A stretch of 5,038 nucleotides of DNA from Desulfuromusa sp. (GTDB lineage Bacteria; Desulfobacterota; Desulfuromonadia; Desulfuromonadales; Geopsychrobacteraceae), in NCBI GenBank assembly GCA_030590745.1, contig JAUVCS010000094.1:1-5038 (forward strand), written 5' to 3'. Below the pieces are notes generated by a model. The model did not search any database, had not been told where the DNA came from, and saw only the letters and a list, made by a program, of their open reading frames with translations. The position numbers and the translations under genes were made by a program. Below are positions 1 to 5,038 of this stretch, piece after piece (position 1 is the first letter of the stretch; every line of letters begins with the position of its first letter).

Positions 1-250
1 TAGCCAGTCGGTTTCCATGAGTTCCAGTTATCAGAAACCCGTGCCAGTTTATTTTTACGACCACCAGTCCGACACCCATACCAACCAGCCAGAGCAACAG
101 TGTGGCGGTCCCAAAAAACACGTGCCGTTGCCGCTGGAAAACGTTTTTATGATTTAAATGCAGGCGACGAAACCGGGCAATTCCCAGAACCAACACATAC
201 AGAGAAATTACCGTTGCACTCAGCTGCAGAAAGGGATGAAAAAGAAACAT
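1..250 (-). CDS. Polytopic membrane protein, N-terminal part (possibly DUF4079/b-type cytochrome-like)
   Basis: The frame opens with ATG at 250-248 and stays open for 83 codons to the window edge, so only the N-terminus is visible. Residues about 6-26 and 44-66 are hydrophobic and form two likely membrane helices, separated by a basic loop (RFRRLHLNHKNVFQRQRH, about 26-43). A third segment seems to begin near 70. Histidines fall at helix ends (H5, H31, H34, H43, H70, H78), as in small membrane b-type cytochromes, and the pattern reminds me of DUF4079 proteins; this is recollection, not a search. ATG 250 is the only start in the frame below a stop at 272-274. A GGAG at 264-267 sits 13 bases upstream, farther than usual. 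The gene starts 58 bases after the P460 cytochrome gene on the same strand, so it is probably cotranscribed. A role as membrane electron partner of that cytochrome is inference. Confidence 0.7.
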   Translation of the reverse strand, partial: MFLFHPFLQLSATVISLYVLVLGIARFRRLHLNHKNVFQRQRHVFFGTATLLLWLVGMGVGLVVVKINWHGFLITGTHGNRLA

Positions 251-271
251 ATACGGACATCTTCTCCAACA

Positions 272-294
272 TCAGGAGCTGGTGAGGCTCCTGA
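272..294 (-). repeat. 8-bp perfect inverted repeat between cytochrome and membrane-protein genes
   Basis: On the minus strand TCAGGAGC is followed by a 7-base loop and then GCTCCTGA. The stem would form in the mRNA 15 bases after the cytochrome stop codon and just before the next ribosome binding region. No T-run follows, so it is not a standard intrinsic terminator. It could be an RNA-processing or stabilising hairpin, or a partial attenuator. Confidence 0.5.
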
Positions 295-308
295 GGGTCA
301 AATGAGCG

Positions 309-788
309 TTACTTGAATTCATGAACCAGAACAAAATCGTTGGCAACTCTTGCACTATGGCAGCCGATACATCCCATCGGCTTGCCAGCCTTTAAGGTTT
401 CCCCCGTCGGACTGTACTTAACCCAGAACCAATCACCACTATCAGGATTATACCCTTTGACCTTGTACATCACGGTGATCGCCTTGAGTTCCTTATCCTT
501 GCTATAGTTCTCTTTGACCTCAATGGCTCCATATTGCAGGGGTGGGGCTGCCGACTCCAGAGCTTGTTTATTTACAAAAACCTTATGCAGAGGACCATGG
601 GGAGCCCGACCCGCTTGCATCCCCTGATGATCCGGCCAGTATGACCACTCAGTGTAGGGAGACTCCGACGTGATGTAATTCCAGAGAACGTCTCCATCGG
701 GTTCCGGCATCTCTGCAGCCATTGACAGAGAACCAATACTCAGCAGCATAAAAACAGTCAGACATCCTCTAATTACCATTTTTTTCAT
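309..788 (-). CDS. Secreted cytochrome P460-family c-type cytochrome
   Basis: This 159-residue protein is exported and should carry one covalent c-type haem in the periplasm. Residues 1-24 form a Sec signal peptide (basic MKK start, hydrophobic core, likely cleavage after S-M-A at 24). The haem motif CIGCH is near the C-terminus at 140-144, the usual place in the P460 family, which includes hydroxylamine/NO-oxidising P460 and the NO-binding cytochromes c'-beta. Lys92 in AIEVKENY falls where P460 enzymes carry a Lys that crosslinks to haem, by remembered alignment. An aromatic-rich stretch (YNPDSGDWFWVKY, 113-125) precedes the haem motif. The start was chosen at 788 because AAGGAG lies 6 bases upstream and the signal peptide begins there; an upstream ATG at 884 would add 32 non-signal residues. 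It lies 103 bases after the oxidoreductase gene. Family is fairly sure; substrate (NO, hydroxylamine, peroxide or simple electron transfer) is unknown. Confidence 0.87.
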   Translation of the reverse strand: MKKMVIRGCLTVFMLLSIGSLSMAAEMPEPDGDVLWNYITSESPYTEWSYWPDHQGMQAGRAPHGPLHKVFVNKQALESAAPPLQYGAIEVKENYSKDKELKAITVMYKVKGYNPDSGDWFWVKYSPTGETLKAGKPMGCIGCHSARVANDFVLVHEFK

Positions 789-794
789 CGTCAT

Positions 795-800
795 CTCCTT
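795..800 (-). promoter_or_regulatory. Ribosome binding site fixing the cytochrome start
   Basis: AAGGAG on the minus strand lies 6 bases before ATG 788-786. It excludes the in-frame ATG at 794-792, which abuts the site, and the far upstream ATG at 884-882, and supports a start that begins exactly with the signal peptide. Confidence 0.8.
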
Positions 801-812
801 GGTCTTTTGTCC

Positions 813-867
813 CGCTGCAGCGAAATACCACCATGGTAGTTGCCCGCAGGAACACCCTTGGTATTTC
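813..867 (-). repeat. Inverted repeats in the leader of the cytochrome gene
   Basis: GAAATACCA and TGGTATTTC form a perfect 9-base inverted repeat (arms 859-867 and 822-830, 28-base spacer). The spacer holds a smaller imperfect hairpin (GTTCC against GGCAAC with one bulge). Sharing base 822 is a 10-base palindrome, CGCTGCAGCG, at 813-822. The element lies between the oxidoreductase stop and the cytochrome ribosome binding site. It may be an mRNA structure that sets cytochrome expression apart from the rest of the operon, or a protein-binding dyad. No T-run follows. Confidence 0.45.
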
Positions 868-891
868 TGAAAGAATTCAGCCATCCGTGCC

Positions 892-3033
892 TCAGCCTCT
901 GCGCCAGGTGTGGTATTTTTCTACCCAGGTTAAAAGTTTTTCTGGAGCATGGGCCCGCTTCCATTCACCTGCAGCCATCTTGTTCATTTCGGCCAGGGTC
1001 GGATAGGTGTGGATTGTCCCGAGAATTTTATTCAAACCAAGTTTATACTTCATCGCCAGAACATATTCTGCCAGCAGGTCTCCGGCATGGGTGCCAACAA
1101 TAGTTACTCCGAGAATTTTATCAGAACCAGGCTTGGTCAGGACTTTAACCCAGCCATGATCTTCACTATCAGCAATCGCCCGATCCAGATCGTCAATTTC
1201 ATAACGGGTCACCTCAAAGGGGATTTTCTGTTGCTTTGCTTCGGTTTCATTAAGACCCACTCTGGCCACCTCGGCATCGGTAAAAGTACACCAGGGGATC
1301 ACCCGATAATCGACTTTAAACGTTTTGAACATCCCGAAGAGAGCATTTACCGCTGCATACCAGGCTTGATGTGCCGCAGTATGGGTAAATTGGTAAGGAC
1401 CGGCAACATCACCGACACAGAGAATATTCGGAAAATTAGTCCGGAGAAAAGGATCAGTGGCAATCGTTCCGCGCGGACTGATCTCCACCCCAAGCTCTTC
1501 TAAACCGAAGCCGGTCACATTGGCTCTTCGACCGACAGCGATCAGCAGCTGGTCGAATTCAATCTCGACACTCTCCCCCTGATGCTCACAGATCAACCAC
1601 TGGCGGCCGGAATCAATCCGCACTTCCTGCGCCTGATGCTCGGTCAGAACTTGAATTCCTTCGTCAGTAAATTTCTGCCGGATAAATTCACCAACCTCCG
1701 GGTCTTCCCGTCCAACAATCCGTGGCCCCATCTCAACCTGTGTCACCTGACTTCCCAGACGGGCAAATGCCTGAGTCATTTCACTGCCAATCGGGCCGCC
1801 CCCAAGAACCACCAGTCGCTGCGGCAGTTTACGCAGACTCCACAGGGTGTCTGAGGTCAGATAATCAATTTTATCCAGACCTGTGATCGAGGGGACAAGA
1901 GGGGCTGCCCCGGTGGCAACAATAATGCTCCGGGTGGTCAACGTTTTTCCGTTGACTTCAACCGTCCACGGGGAGGTGATTTTTGCCTCCCCCTCAATCA
2001 CTTCGACACCAAGACTGGTATACCGTTCCACTGAGTCATGAGGTTCCACCTGAGCGATTTTCTGCTGAACCCGCTCCATCACTGTGGCAAAGTCAAAATC
2101 AATCTCTGCTTTCTTAAAACCAAATTCCTGAGCCCGCTTTGCATAGGACAACATCTTGGCACTCCGCAGCAGAGCTTTACTTGGAACGCAGCCGGTGTTG
2201 AGGCAATCACCACCCATTTTGTCCTTTTCAATCAATGCCACTTTCGCTTTGACCGCTGCGGCAATATAGGAACTGACCAAACCACCACTCCCCGCACCCA
2301 ACACCACCAGGTTGTAATCAAATTTCTGTGGTTTAGCGTAACCAGCAAAGACTTTACGCGCCTGAAAGATGCCAAGAATGCGCTTCGCGAGGAGAGGGAA
2401 GATCCCCAGCAGCGCAAATGAGATTAACAGCCCGGGAGAGAGAATCCCCCCGGCACTTTCAAGTTGCCCGATCTGGGTCCCGGCATTGACGTAAACAAAG
2501 GTTCCGGCCAACATTCCCACCTGGCTGACCAGGTAATAAAGGGATGTTTTGAGCGGCGTCAACCCCATCACCAGATTGATAACAAAGAAGGGAAAGAGGG
2601 GCACCAACCGGAGTGAGAACAGATAGAAAGCCCCCTCTCTTTCTATCCCGTCATTAATTGCCTGTAACTTGTCGCCAAACTTTCCCTGCACCCAGTCACG
2701 CAACAGAAAACGGGAAACCAGAAATGCCAGAGTTGCTCCGATACTGCTGGCAAAGCTGACCACCACCACCGCAGTCCAGAGGCCGAACAGTGCCCCCCCG
2801 GCAAGGGTCATCACCGCCGCCCCCGGCAGAGAAAGAGCCGTGACCAGAATGTAGACGCCAAAATAGATCAACAGGGTAGAAAAGCGGTTGTGCTGGTAAT
2901 AATCGTTGAACACCTGCTGCTGACTTTTGAGATAACTTAAGGTCAGATATTGCCCCAGATCAAAGATGAAAAAACCTGCAATCAGGATCGCAATAACCAC
3001 GAGAATAATTATTTTAGGAGTTCGACCACGCAT
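892..3033 (-). CDS. TVP38/TMEM64 membrane domain fused to FAD-dependent pyridine nucleotide-disulfide oxidoreductase
   Basis: The 713-residue protein joins two known families. Residues 1 to about 225 are a TVP38/TMEM64 (VTT, DedA-like) membrane domain: a first helix at 8-26, GG-x-x-FG at 79-84 and the family motif around R142-L-V-P-L-F-P-F-F-V-I-N. Residues from about 238 form a cytoplasmic flavoenzyme: FAD fingerprint G246-x-G248-x-x-G251 with E269, redox pair C277/C282 in GGDCLNTGCVPSKA, ATG at 373-375, NAD(P) fingerprint G411-x-G413-x-x-G416 with acidic E434 (suggesting NADH) and the second FAD motif with D542. The C-terminal dimer domain has IHTYPTLAE at 674-682, with Tyr677 where lipoamide dehydrogenase has its catalytic His. 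It lacks a heavy-metal-associated domain and the C-terminal Cys pair, so a mercuric reductase label would be wrong. The start has AGAGG 6-7 bases upstream. It follows the AhpD-like gene by 56 bases. Electron acceptor unknown. Confidence 0.93.
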   Translation of the reverse strand: MRGRTPKIIILVVIAILIAGFFIFDLGQYLTLSYLKSQQQVFNDYYQHNRFSTLLIYFGVYILVTALSLPGAAVMTLAGGALFGLWTAVVVVSFASSIGATLAFLVSRFLLRDWVQGKFGDKLQAINDGIEREGAFYLFSLRLVPLFPFFVINLVMGLTPLKTSLYYLVSQVGMLAGTFVYVNAGTQIGQLESAGGILSPGLLISFALLGIFPLLAKRILGIFQARKVFAGYAKPQKFDYNLVVLGAGSGGLVSSYIAAAVKAKVALIEKDKMGGDCLNTGCVPSKALLRSAKMLSYAKRAQEFGFKKAEIDFDFATVMERVQQKIAQVEPHDSVERYTSLGVEVIEGEAKITSPWTVEVNGKTLTTRSIIVATGAAPLVPSITGLDKIDYLTSDTLWSLRKLPQRLVVLGGGPIGSEMTQAFARLGSQVTQVEMGPRIVGREDPEVGEFIRQKFTDEGIQVLTEHQAQEVRIDSGRQWLICEHQGESVEIEFDQLLIAVGRRANVTGFGLEELGVEISPRGTIATDPFLRTNFPNILCVGDVAGPYQFTHTAAHQAWYAAVNALFGMFKTFKVDYRVIPWCTFTDAEVARVGLNETEAKQQKIPFEVTRYEIDDLDRAIADSEDHGWVKVLTKPGSDKILGVTIVGTHAGDLLAEYVLAMKYKLGLNKILGTIHTYPTLAEMNKMAAGEWKRAHAPEKLLTWVEKYHTWRRG

Positions 3034-3052
3034 AATTTACCTCTTAGAAAGC

Positions 3053-3068
3053 CTTGAAAATGTTCAAG
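3053..3068 (-). repeat. Small hairpin between AhpD-like and oxidoreductase genes
   Basis: CTTGAA, a 4-base loop and TTCAAG form a perfect 6-bp stem on either strand, just upstream of the ribosome binding site of the fusion gene. It is AT-rich and lacks a following T-run, so it is at most a weak intercistronic structure. Confidence 0.25.
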
Positions 3069-3089
3069 AACCATGCACAATTCAGCAAG

Positions 3090-3617
3090 TTATCCAAGCT
3101 CAACTTCTAGTGTATCAAGAAACTTGTTAAATGCTGTAAACAGCTCCATCACTCCCAAAGCCTCAACGATCTCTGCATCCGTCGCCCCTGCCGTACGGGT
3201 TGCGGCCACATCTTCATCAGCCACCTGCAGTGGCGTTGAGTTCGCTTTGCGAGCCAATTGGATGAGGGCTTTTTCCTTGGGGGTAAAGTCAGCCTGATCA
3301 AGATCGGTTTCAATCATTCTGATCTCTTCAGTAGAAACGCCAATGCTCTGTAGTGCCCCCTCATGGGCGGCAATACAGTAACGACAGCTGTTATCCTTTG
3401 AGACCAACACCGCAATTGATTCTTTAACTTTTCGGGCCAGGACACCCTCCATCATCACCCGCTTAACCTTGTTCCAGTTTGCTTCCAGAAGTGGCGGGTG
3501 ATGAGCGTAGGTTTTGAATAAATTAGGAATCCGGCCAAAAGCTGTGTTGATTTCTGCAAATATCTCCTGGACATGACTCTCAGTCGTAACAGGATCGATC
3601 ATTGAAATTCGTGTCAT
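3090..3617 (-). CDS. AhpD-like peroxidase-related protein (carboxymuconolactone decarboxylase family)
   Basis: The 175-residue all-helical cytoplasmic protein belongs to the CMD/AhpD fold, in the group often named peroxidase-related or alkylhydroperoxidase-like. The AhpD catalytic signature E-x11-C-x2-C-x3-H is complete: E66, C78, C81 and H85, in the stretch SCRYCIAAHEGAL (77-89). In AhpD this Cys pair and proton relay reduce peroxides or the disulfide of AhpC. The N-terminal part (FGRIPNLFKTYAHHPPLLEA, 27-46) is typical of the subfamily. Length is normal for this single-motif form. The start ATG at 3617-3615 has AAAGGA 7 bases upstream. It begins only 13 bases after the TetR stop codon, its ribosome site lying in that gap, so the two are surely cotranscribed and possibly translationally coupled. 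The true substrate and reducing partner are unknown; the adjacent flavoenzyme is a candidate reductant, by inference from position. Confidence 0.92.
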   Translation of the reverse strand: MTRISMIDPVTTESHVQEIFAEINTAFGRIPNLFKTYAHHPPLLEANWNKVKRVMMEGVLARKVKESIAVLVSKDNSCRYCIAAHEGALQSIGVSTEEIRMIETDLDQADFTPKEKALIQLARKANSTPLQVADEDVAATRTAGATDAEIVEALGVMELFTAFNKFLDTLEVELG

Positions 3618-3630
3618 GATAATATCCTTT

Positions 3631-4224
3631 CTATTGGTTTACCTTCAGCCCCAGAACCCTTCTCAGAGTCTCCAGAGAGCGTTTCAGAGGATCTGCCGAT
3701 TTTTGTAACCGCGACTGCATAATCCCCCCTTCAACTGTTGCCACCACCATCTCAGCCAGATCGCCGGCCGGAATATCAGTACGGATTTGTTCGGCGGCCT
3801 GTGCAGAAGAAATTTTCTCTTCAAATTTCTTTATCCATTCAGTAAAAACATCTCGAACCAAACCAGCAAAAAGAGGGGACGTGTCACTGGTTTCAAGTGC
3901 CGCATTACCAAACAGACAGCCTCCAACAAAACCACTCTGGCGATTTTTTTCCAGAGCGTTGTGAAAAAAATGATCCAGCCCGGCAGCCGCTGATTTTCCA
4001 CTGAAAGCCTGGTCAATAAAGCGATAGAAGGATTGCTGCTCACGTTGGAGAACTTCCAGGACAACGGCTTCCTTATCGGAAAAGTGGAAATAGAGATTCC
4101 CTTTGGTTGTTCCAGACGCATCGAGAAGATCATTGATTGTCGTTGCACCAAAACCTTTCTGCTTAAATAGAAGTCTGGCTTCGTTCAATATTTTTTCGCG
4201 AGTTTGTTCACCCTTAGTTGACAT
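3631..4224 (-). CDS. TetR-family repressor with a single, NemR-like cysteine
   Basis: The 197-residue protein has a TetR DNA-binding domain at about 6-52, with helix-turn-helix TINDLLDASGTTKGNLYFHF (29-48), followed by an all-helical ligand/dimer domain. The motif VGGCLFGNAALETSD (100-114) matches the subgroup that contains E. coli NemR, in which Cys106 of a GCL motif senses bleach and electrophiles. Here C103 is the only cysteine in the protein. NemR Lys175, which bonds to the oxidised cysteine, aligns with R172 in my hand alignment. The start has GGAG 7 bases upstream. A palindrome between its promoter and start codon suggests autorepression of the whole downstream operon. The family is certain; the signal, whether oxidant, reactive electrophile or an ordinary ligand, is inference. 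Confidence 0.94.
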   Translation of the reverse strand: MSTKGEQTREKILNEARLLFKQKGFGATTINDLLDASGTTKGNLYFHFSDKEAVVLEVLQREQQSFYRFIDQAFSGKSAAAGLDHFFHNALEKNRQSGFVGGCLFGNAALETSDTSPLFAGLVRDVFTEWIKKFEEKISSAQAAEQIRTDIPAGDLAEMVVATVEGGIMQSRLQKSADPLKRSLETLRRVLGLKVNQ

Positions 4225-4240
4225 ATCATCTCTCCAAAAA

Positions 4241-4258
4241 AAACAGACCGTTCGGTTT
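4241..4258. promoter_or_regulatory. Probable TetR-family operator palindrome
   Basis: AAACAGACCGTTCGGTTT is an imperfect 18-base palindrome in which 7 of 9 base pairs are symmetric (AAAC-x-GA ends, CG centre flank). It lies 17 bases before the repressor start codon and about 4 bases downstream of the predicted transcription start. That size and place suit autorepression by the adjacent TetR protein. Confidence 0.7.
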
Positions 4259-4268
4259 ATTAATACAC

Positions 4269-4297
4269 AACCTAACAGGTCATCTATTGGATGTCAA
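4269..4297 (-). promoter_or_regulatory. Sigma70-type promoter of the TetR operon
   Basis: On the minus strand a perfect -35 TTGACA (4292-4297) is followed by a 17-base spacer and TAGGTT (4269-4274), which keeps the key T, A and final T of the -10 consensus. Transcription would begin near 4262, giving a leader of about 38 bases that contains the operator. Confidence 0.6.
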
Positions 4298-4330
4298 CTC
4301 ACCGGAAGGGGTTTATTATGAACGCGTCCA

Positions 4331-5038
4331 CTACTCTTGATTCAAGTCCCAGCTATATTGGTAGGAAATTGACCCCTGATAGCTTTTCAGTTTATCGGCA
4401 AGGGCTGGATCTGAAAATTGTTCCAGATGAGCAAGCAGGCTCGTCTCAGAATTTCCAAAATCTACCTGAAACCAATCGTAGATACTCGAAACGGTCAATT
4501 TTCCACTGGCAAGGTCAACTCCGCGCGGGCTGTTCACATAATCGTGAGCCGCACTATCAAGCAGGCGATCCATATTCTCTGCAGTAAAAGGTTCTATCTG
4601 TAGATTGGGGCACCCCAGGCTGGCGCAATTAACCGCATAATGAACCCGGTTATCCAACCATATGGGTCGGAGAATGCGATGTTCAATATCATTCAGAGAG
4701 ATGTCTATCCCGGCAACTTTAACCAGTTTTAAATCCCAGGGACCGGAGTTGAACCAACCCGAGCGGATATCCCGAATACTCTTGACCGGGTAGTGATCAA
4801 GAATTGTCCTGACCGTCAATGCATTGTAAAGATTGATCCAAAGTGATTTTTGTTCCGTACGATTCAGTTTCGAAATCGGGGCAACAGCTAATTCAGTAAT
4901 ATATTTATCCAGAGCCTTTTTATCCTCAGGACTAACCGCAGCATAACGAAGCAGGTTTGCGCTCCCCAACTCGCCGATCAACAGATGCTTGGACAGAAAT
5001 TGCCCCCAGGCGGTGTGATCAATGCGGATAGTGCTTTG
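4331..5038 (-). CDS. DUF547 domain protein, 5' end outside the window
   Basis: The frame is open from the right edge to a TAG at 4331-4333, giving 235 visible residues; the N-terminus, and any signal peptide, lies outside. A TTG at 4981-4979 is not a credible start, because DUF547-like sequence continues upstream of it (RIDHTAWGQFLSKHLLIGEL). Visible family landmarks are WINLYNALTV (67-76), ISLNDIEHRIL (113-123), VHYAVNCASLGCPNL (132-146) and VSSIYDWFQVDFG (183-195), with the characteristic C-terminus ending in WDLN. The two cysteines in NCASLGC are a family hallmark. DUF547 proteins have no established activity that I can state; many are exported. The gene ends 106 bases before the TetR start and 34 bases before the operon promoter, so it is probably a separate transcription unit on the same strand. 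No hairpin terminator is visible after its stop. Confidence 0.9.
   Translation of the reverse strand, partial: QSTIRIDHTAWGQFLSKHLLIGELGSANLLRYAAVSPEDKKALDKYITELAVAPISKLNRTEQKSLWINLYNALTVRTILDHYPVKSIRDIRSGWFNSGPWDLKLVKVAGIDISLNDIEHRILRPIWLDNRVHYAVNCASLGCPNLQIEPFTAENMDRLLDSAAHDYVNSPRGVDLASGKLTVSSIYDWFQVDFGNSETSLLAHLEQFSDPALADKLKSYQGSISYQYSWDLNQE

Noticed and set aside
100..285. 61-codon plus-strand reading frame
   Set aside because: It is antisense to the open membrane-protein frame, is of low-complexity polar composition and has no convincing ribosome site.
867..880. CTGAA/TTCAG hairpin as terminator of the oxidoreductase gene
   Set aside because: The stem is only 5 bp and no T-run follows on either strand.
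309..884. Longer version of the cytochrome with 32 extra N-terminal residues
   Set aside because: The extra part is not signal-like and precedes a textbook signal peptide with its own AAGGAG site.
949..1503. 184-codon plus-strand frame inside the oxidoreductase
   Set aside because: It is the antisense shadow of conserved flavoenzyme sequence and shows no recognisable domain.
2038..2421. 127-codon plus-strand frame
   Set aside because: It is antisense to the FAD-binding region of the fusion protein, so it is taken as a shadow.
892..4224. Mercury-resistance operon
   Set aside because: There is no MerR, MerT or MerP, and the flavoenzyme lacks the mercury-handling cysteines at both ends.
4298..4330. 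Terminator after the DUF547 gene
   Set aside because: No stem of useful length and no T-run is visible between the stop codon and the promoter.
4291..4587. 98-codon plus-strand frame that would be divergent from the repressor
   Set aside because: It overlaps the well-conserved C-terminal half of the DUF547 gene on the other strand and its translation looks non-coding.

Overview
The window looks like chromosomal DNA of a Gram-negative anaerobe or facultative anaerobe. The best guess is a Desulfuromonas/Geobacter-type (Desulfuromonadota) bacterium. This rests on a P460-type c cytochrome with a Sec signal, a DUF547 protein and a TVP38/FAD-oxidoreductase fusion; it is inferred from remembered protein families, not from a database search. 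All six genes lie on the minus strand and are tightly packed. No RNA gene, mobile element, CRISPR array or attachment site was seen, and no gene-free stretch exceeds 300 bases.

Reading in the direction of transcription (high to low coordinates): a DUF547 protein runs in from the right edge and ends at 4331. A 106-base gap follows, with a good sigma70-type promoter (TTGACA, 17 bases, TAGGTT) and an imperfect 18-base palindrome just downstream of the expected start of transcription, the likely operator. Next come a TetR-family repressor (3631-4224), an AhpD-like carboxymuconolactone decarboxylase-family peroxidase (3090-3617, 13 bases after the repressor), a 713-residue fusion of a TVP38/TMEM64 membrane domain with a pyridine nucleotide-disulfide oxidoreductase (892-3033), a secreted P460-family c-type cytochrome (309-788) and the start of a polytopic membrane protein that leaves the window at base 1 (1-250).

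The five genes downstream of the promoter look like one autoregulated operon. The repressor has a single cysteine, placed where the E. coli electrophile/bleach sensor NemR has its sensing Cys106. The first enzyme carries the complete AhpD peroxidase motif, the second is a membrane-tethered flavin-thiol oxidoreductase, and the last two products look like periplasmic and membrane redox proteins. The working hypothesis is a response to oxidants or electrophiles that joins cytoplasmic peroxide/thiol chemistry to envelope electron transfer. The substrate is unknown. Two of the intergenic gaps hold marked inverted repeats that may act in the mRNA.
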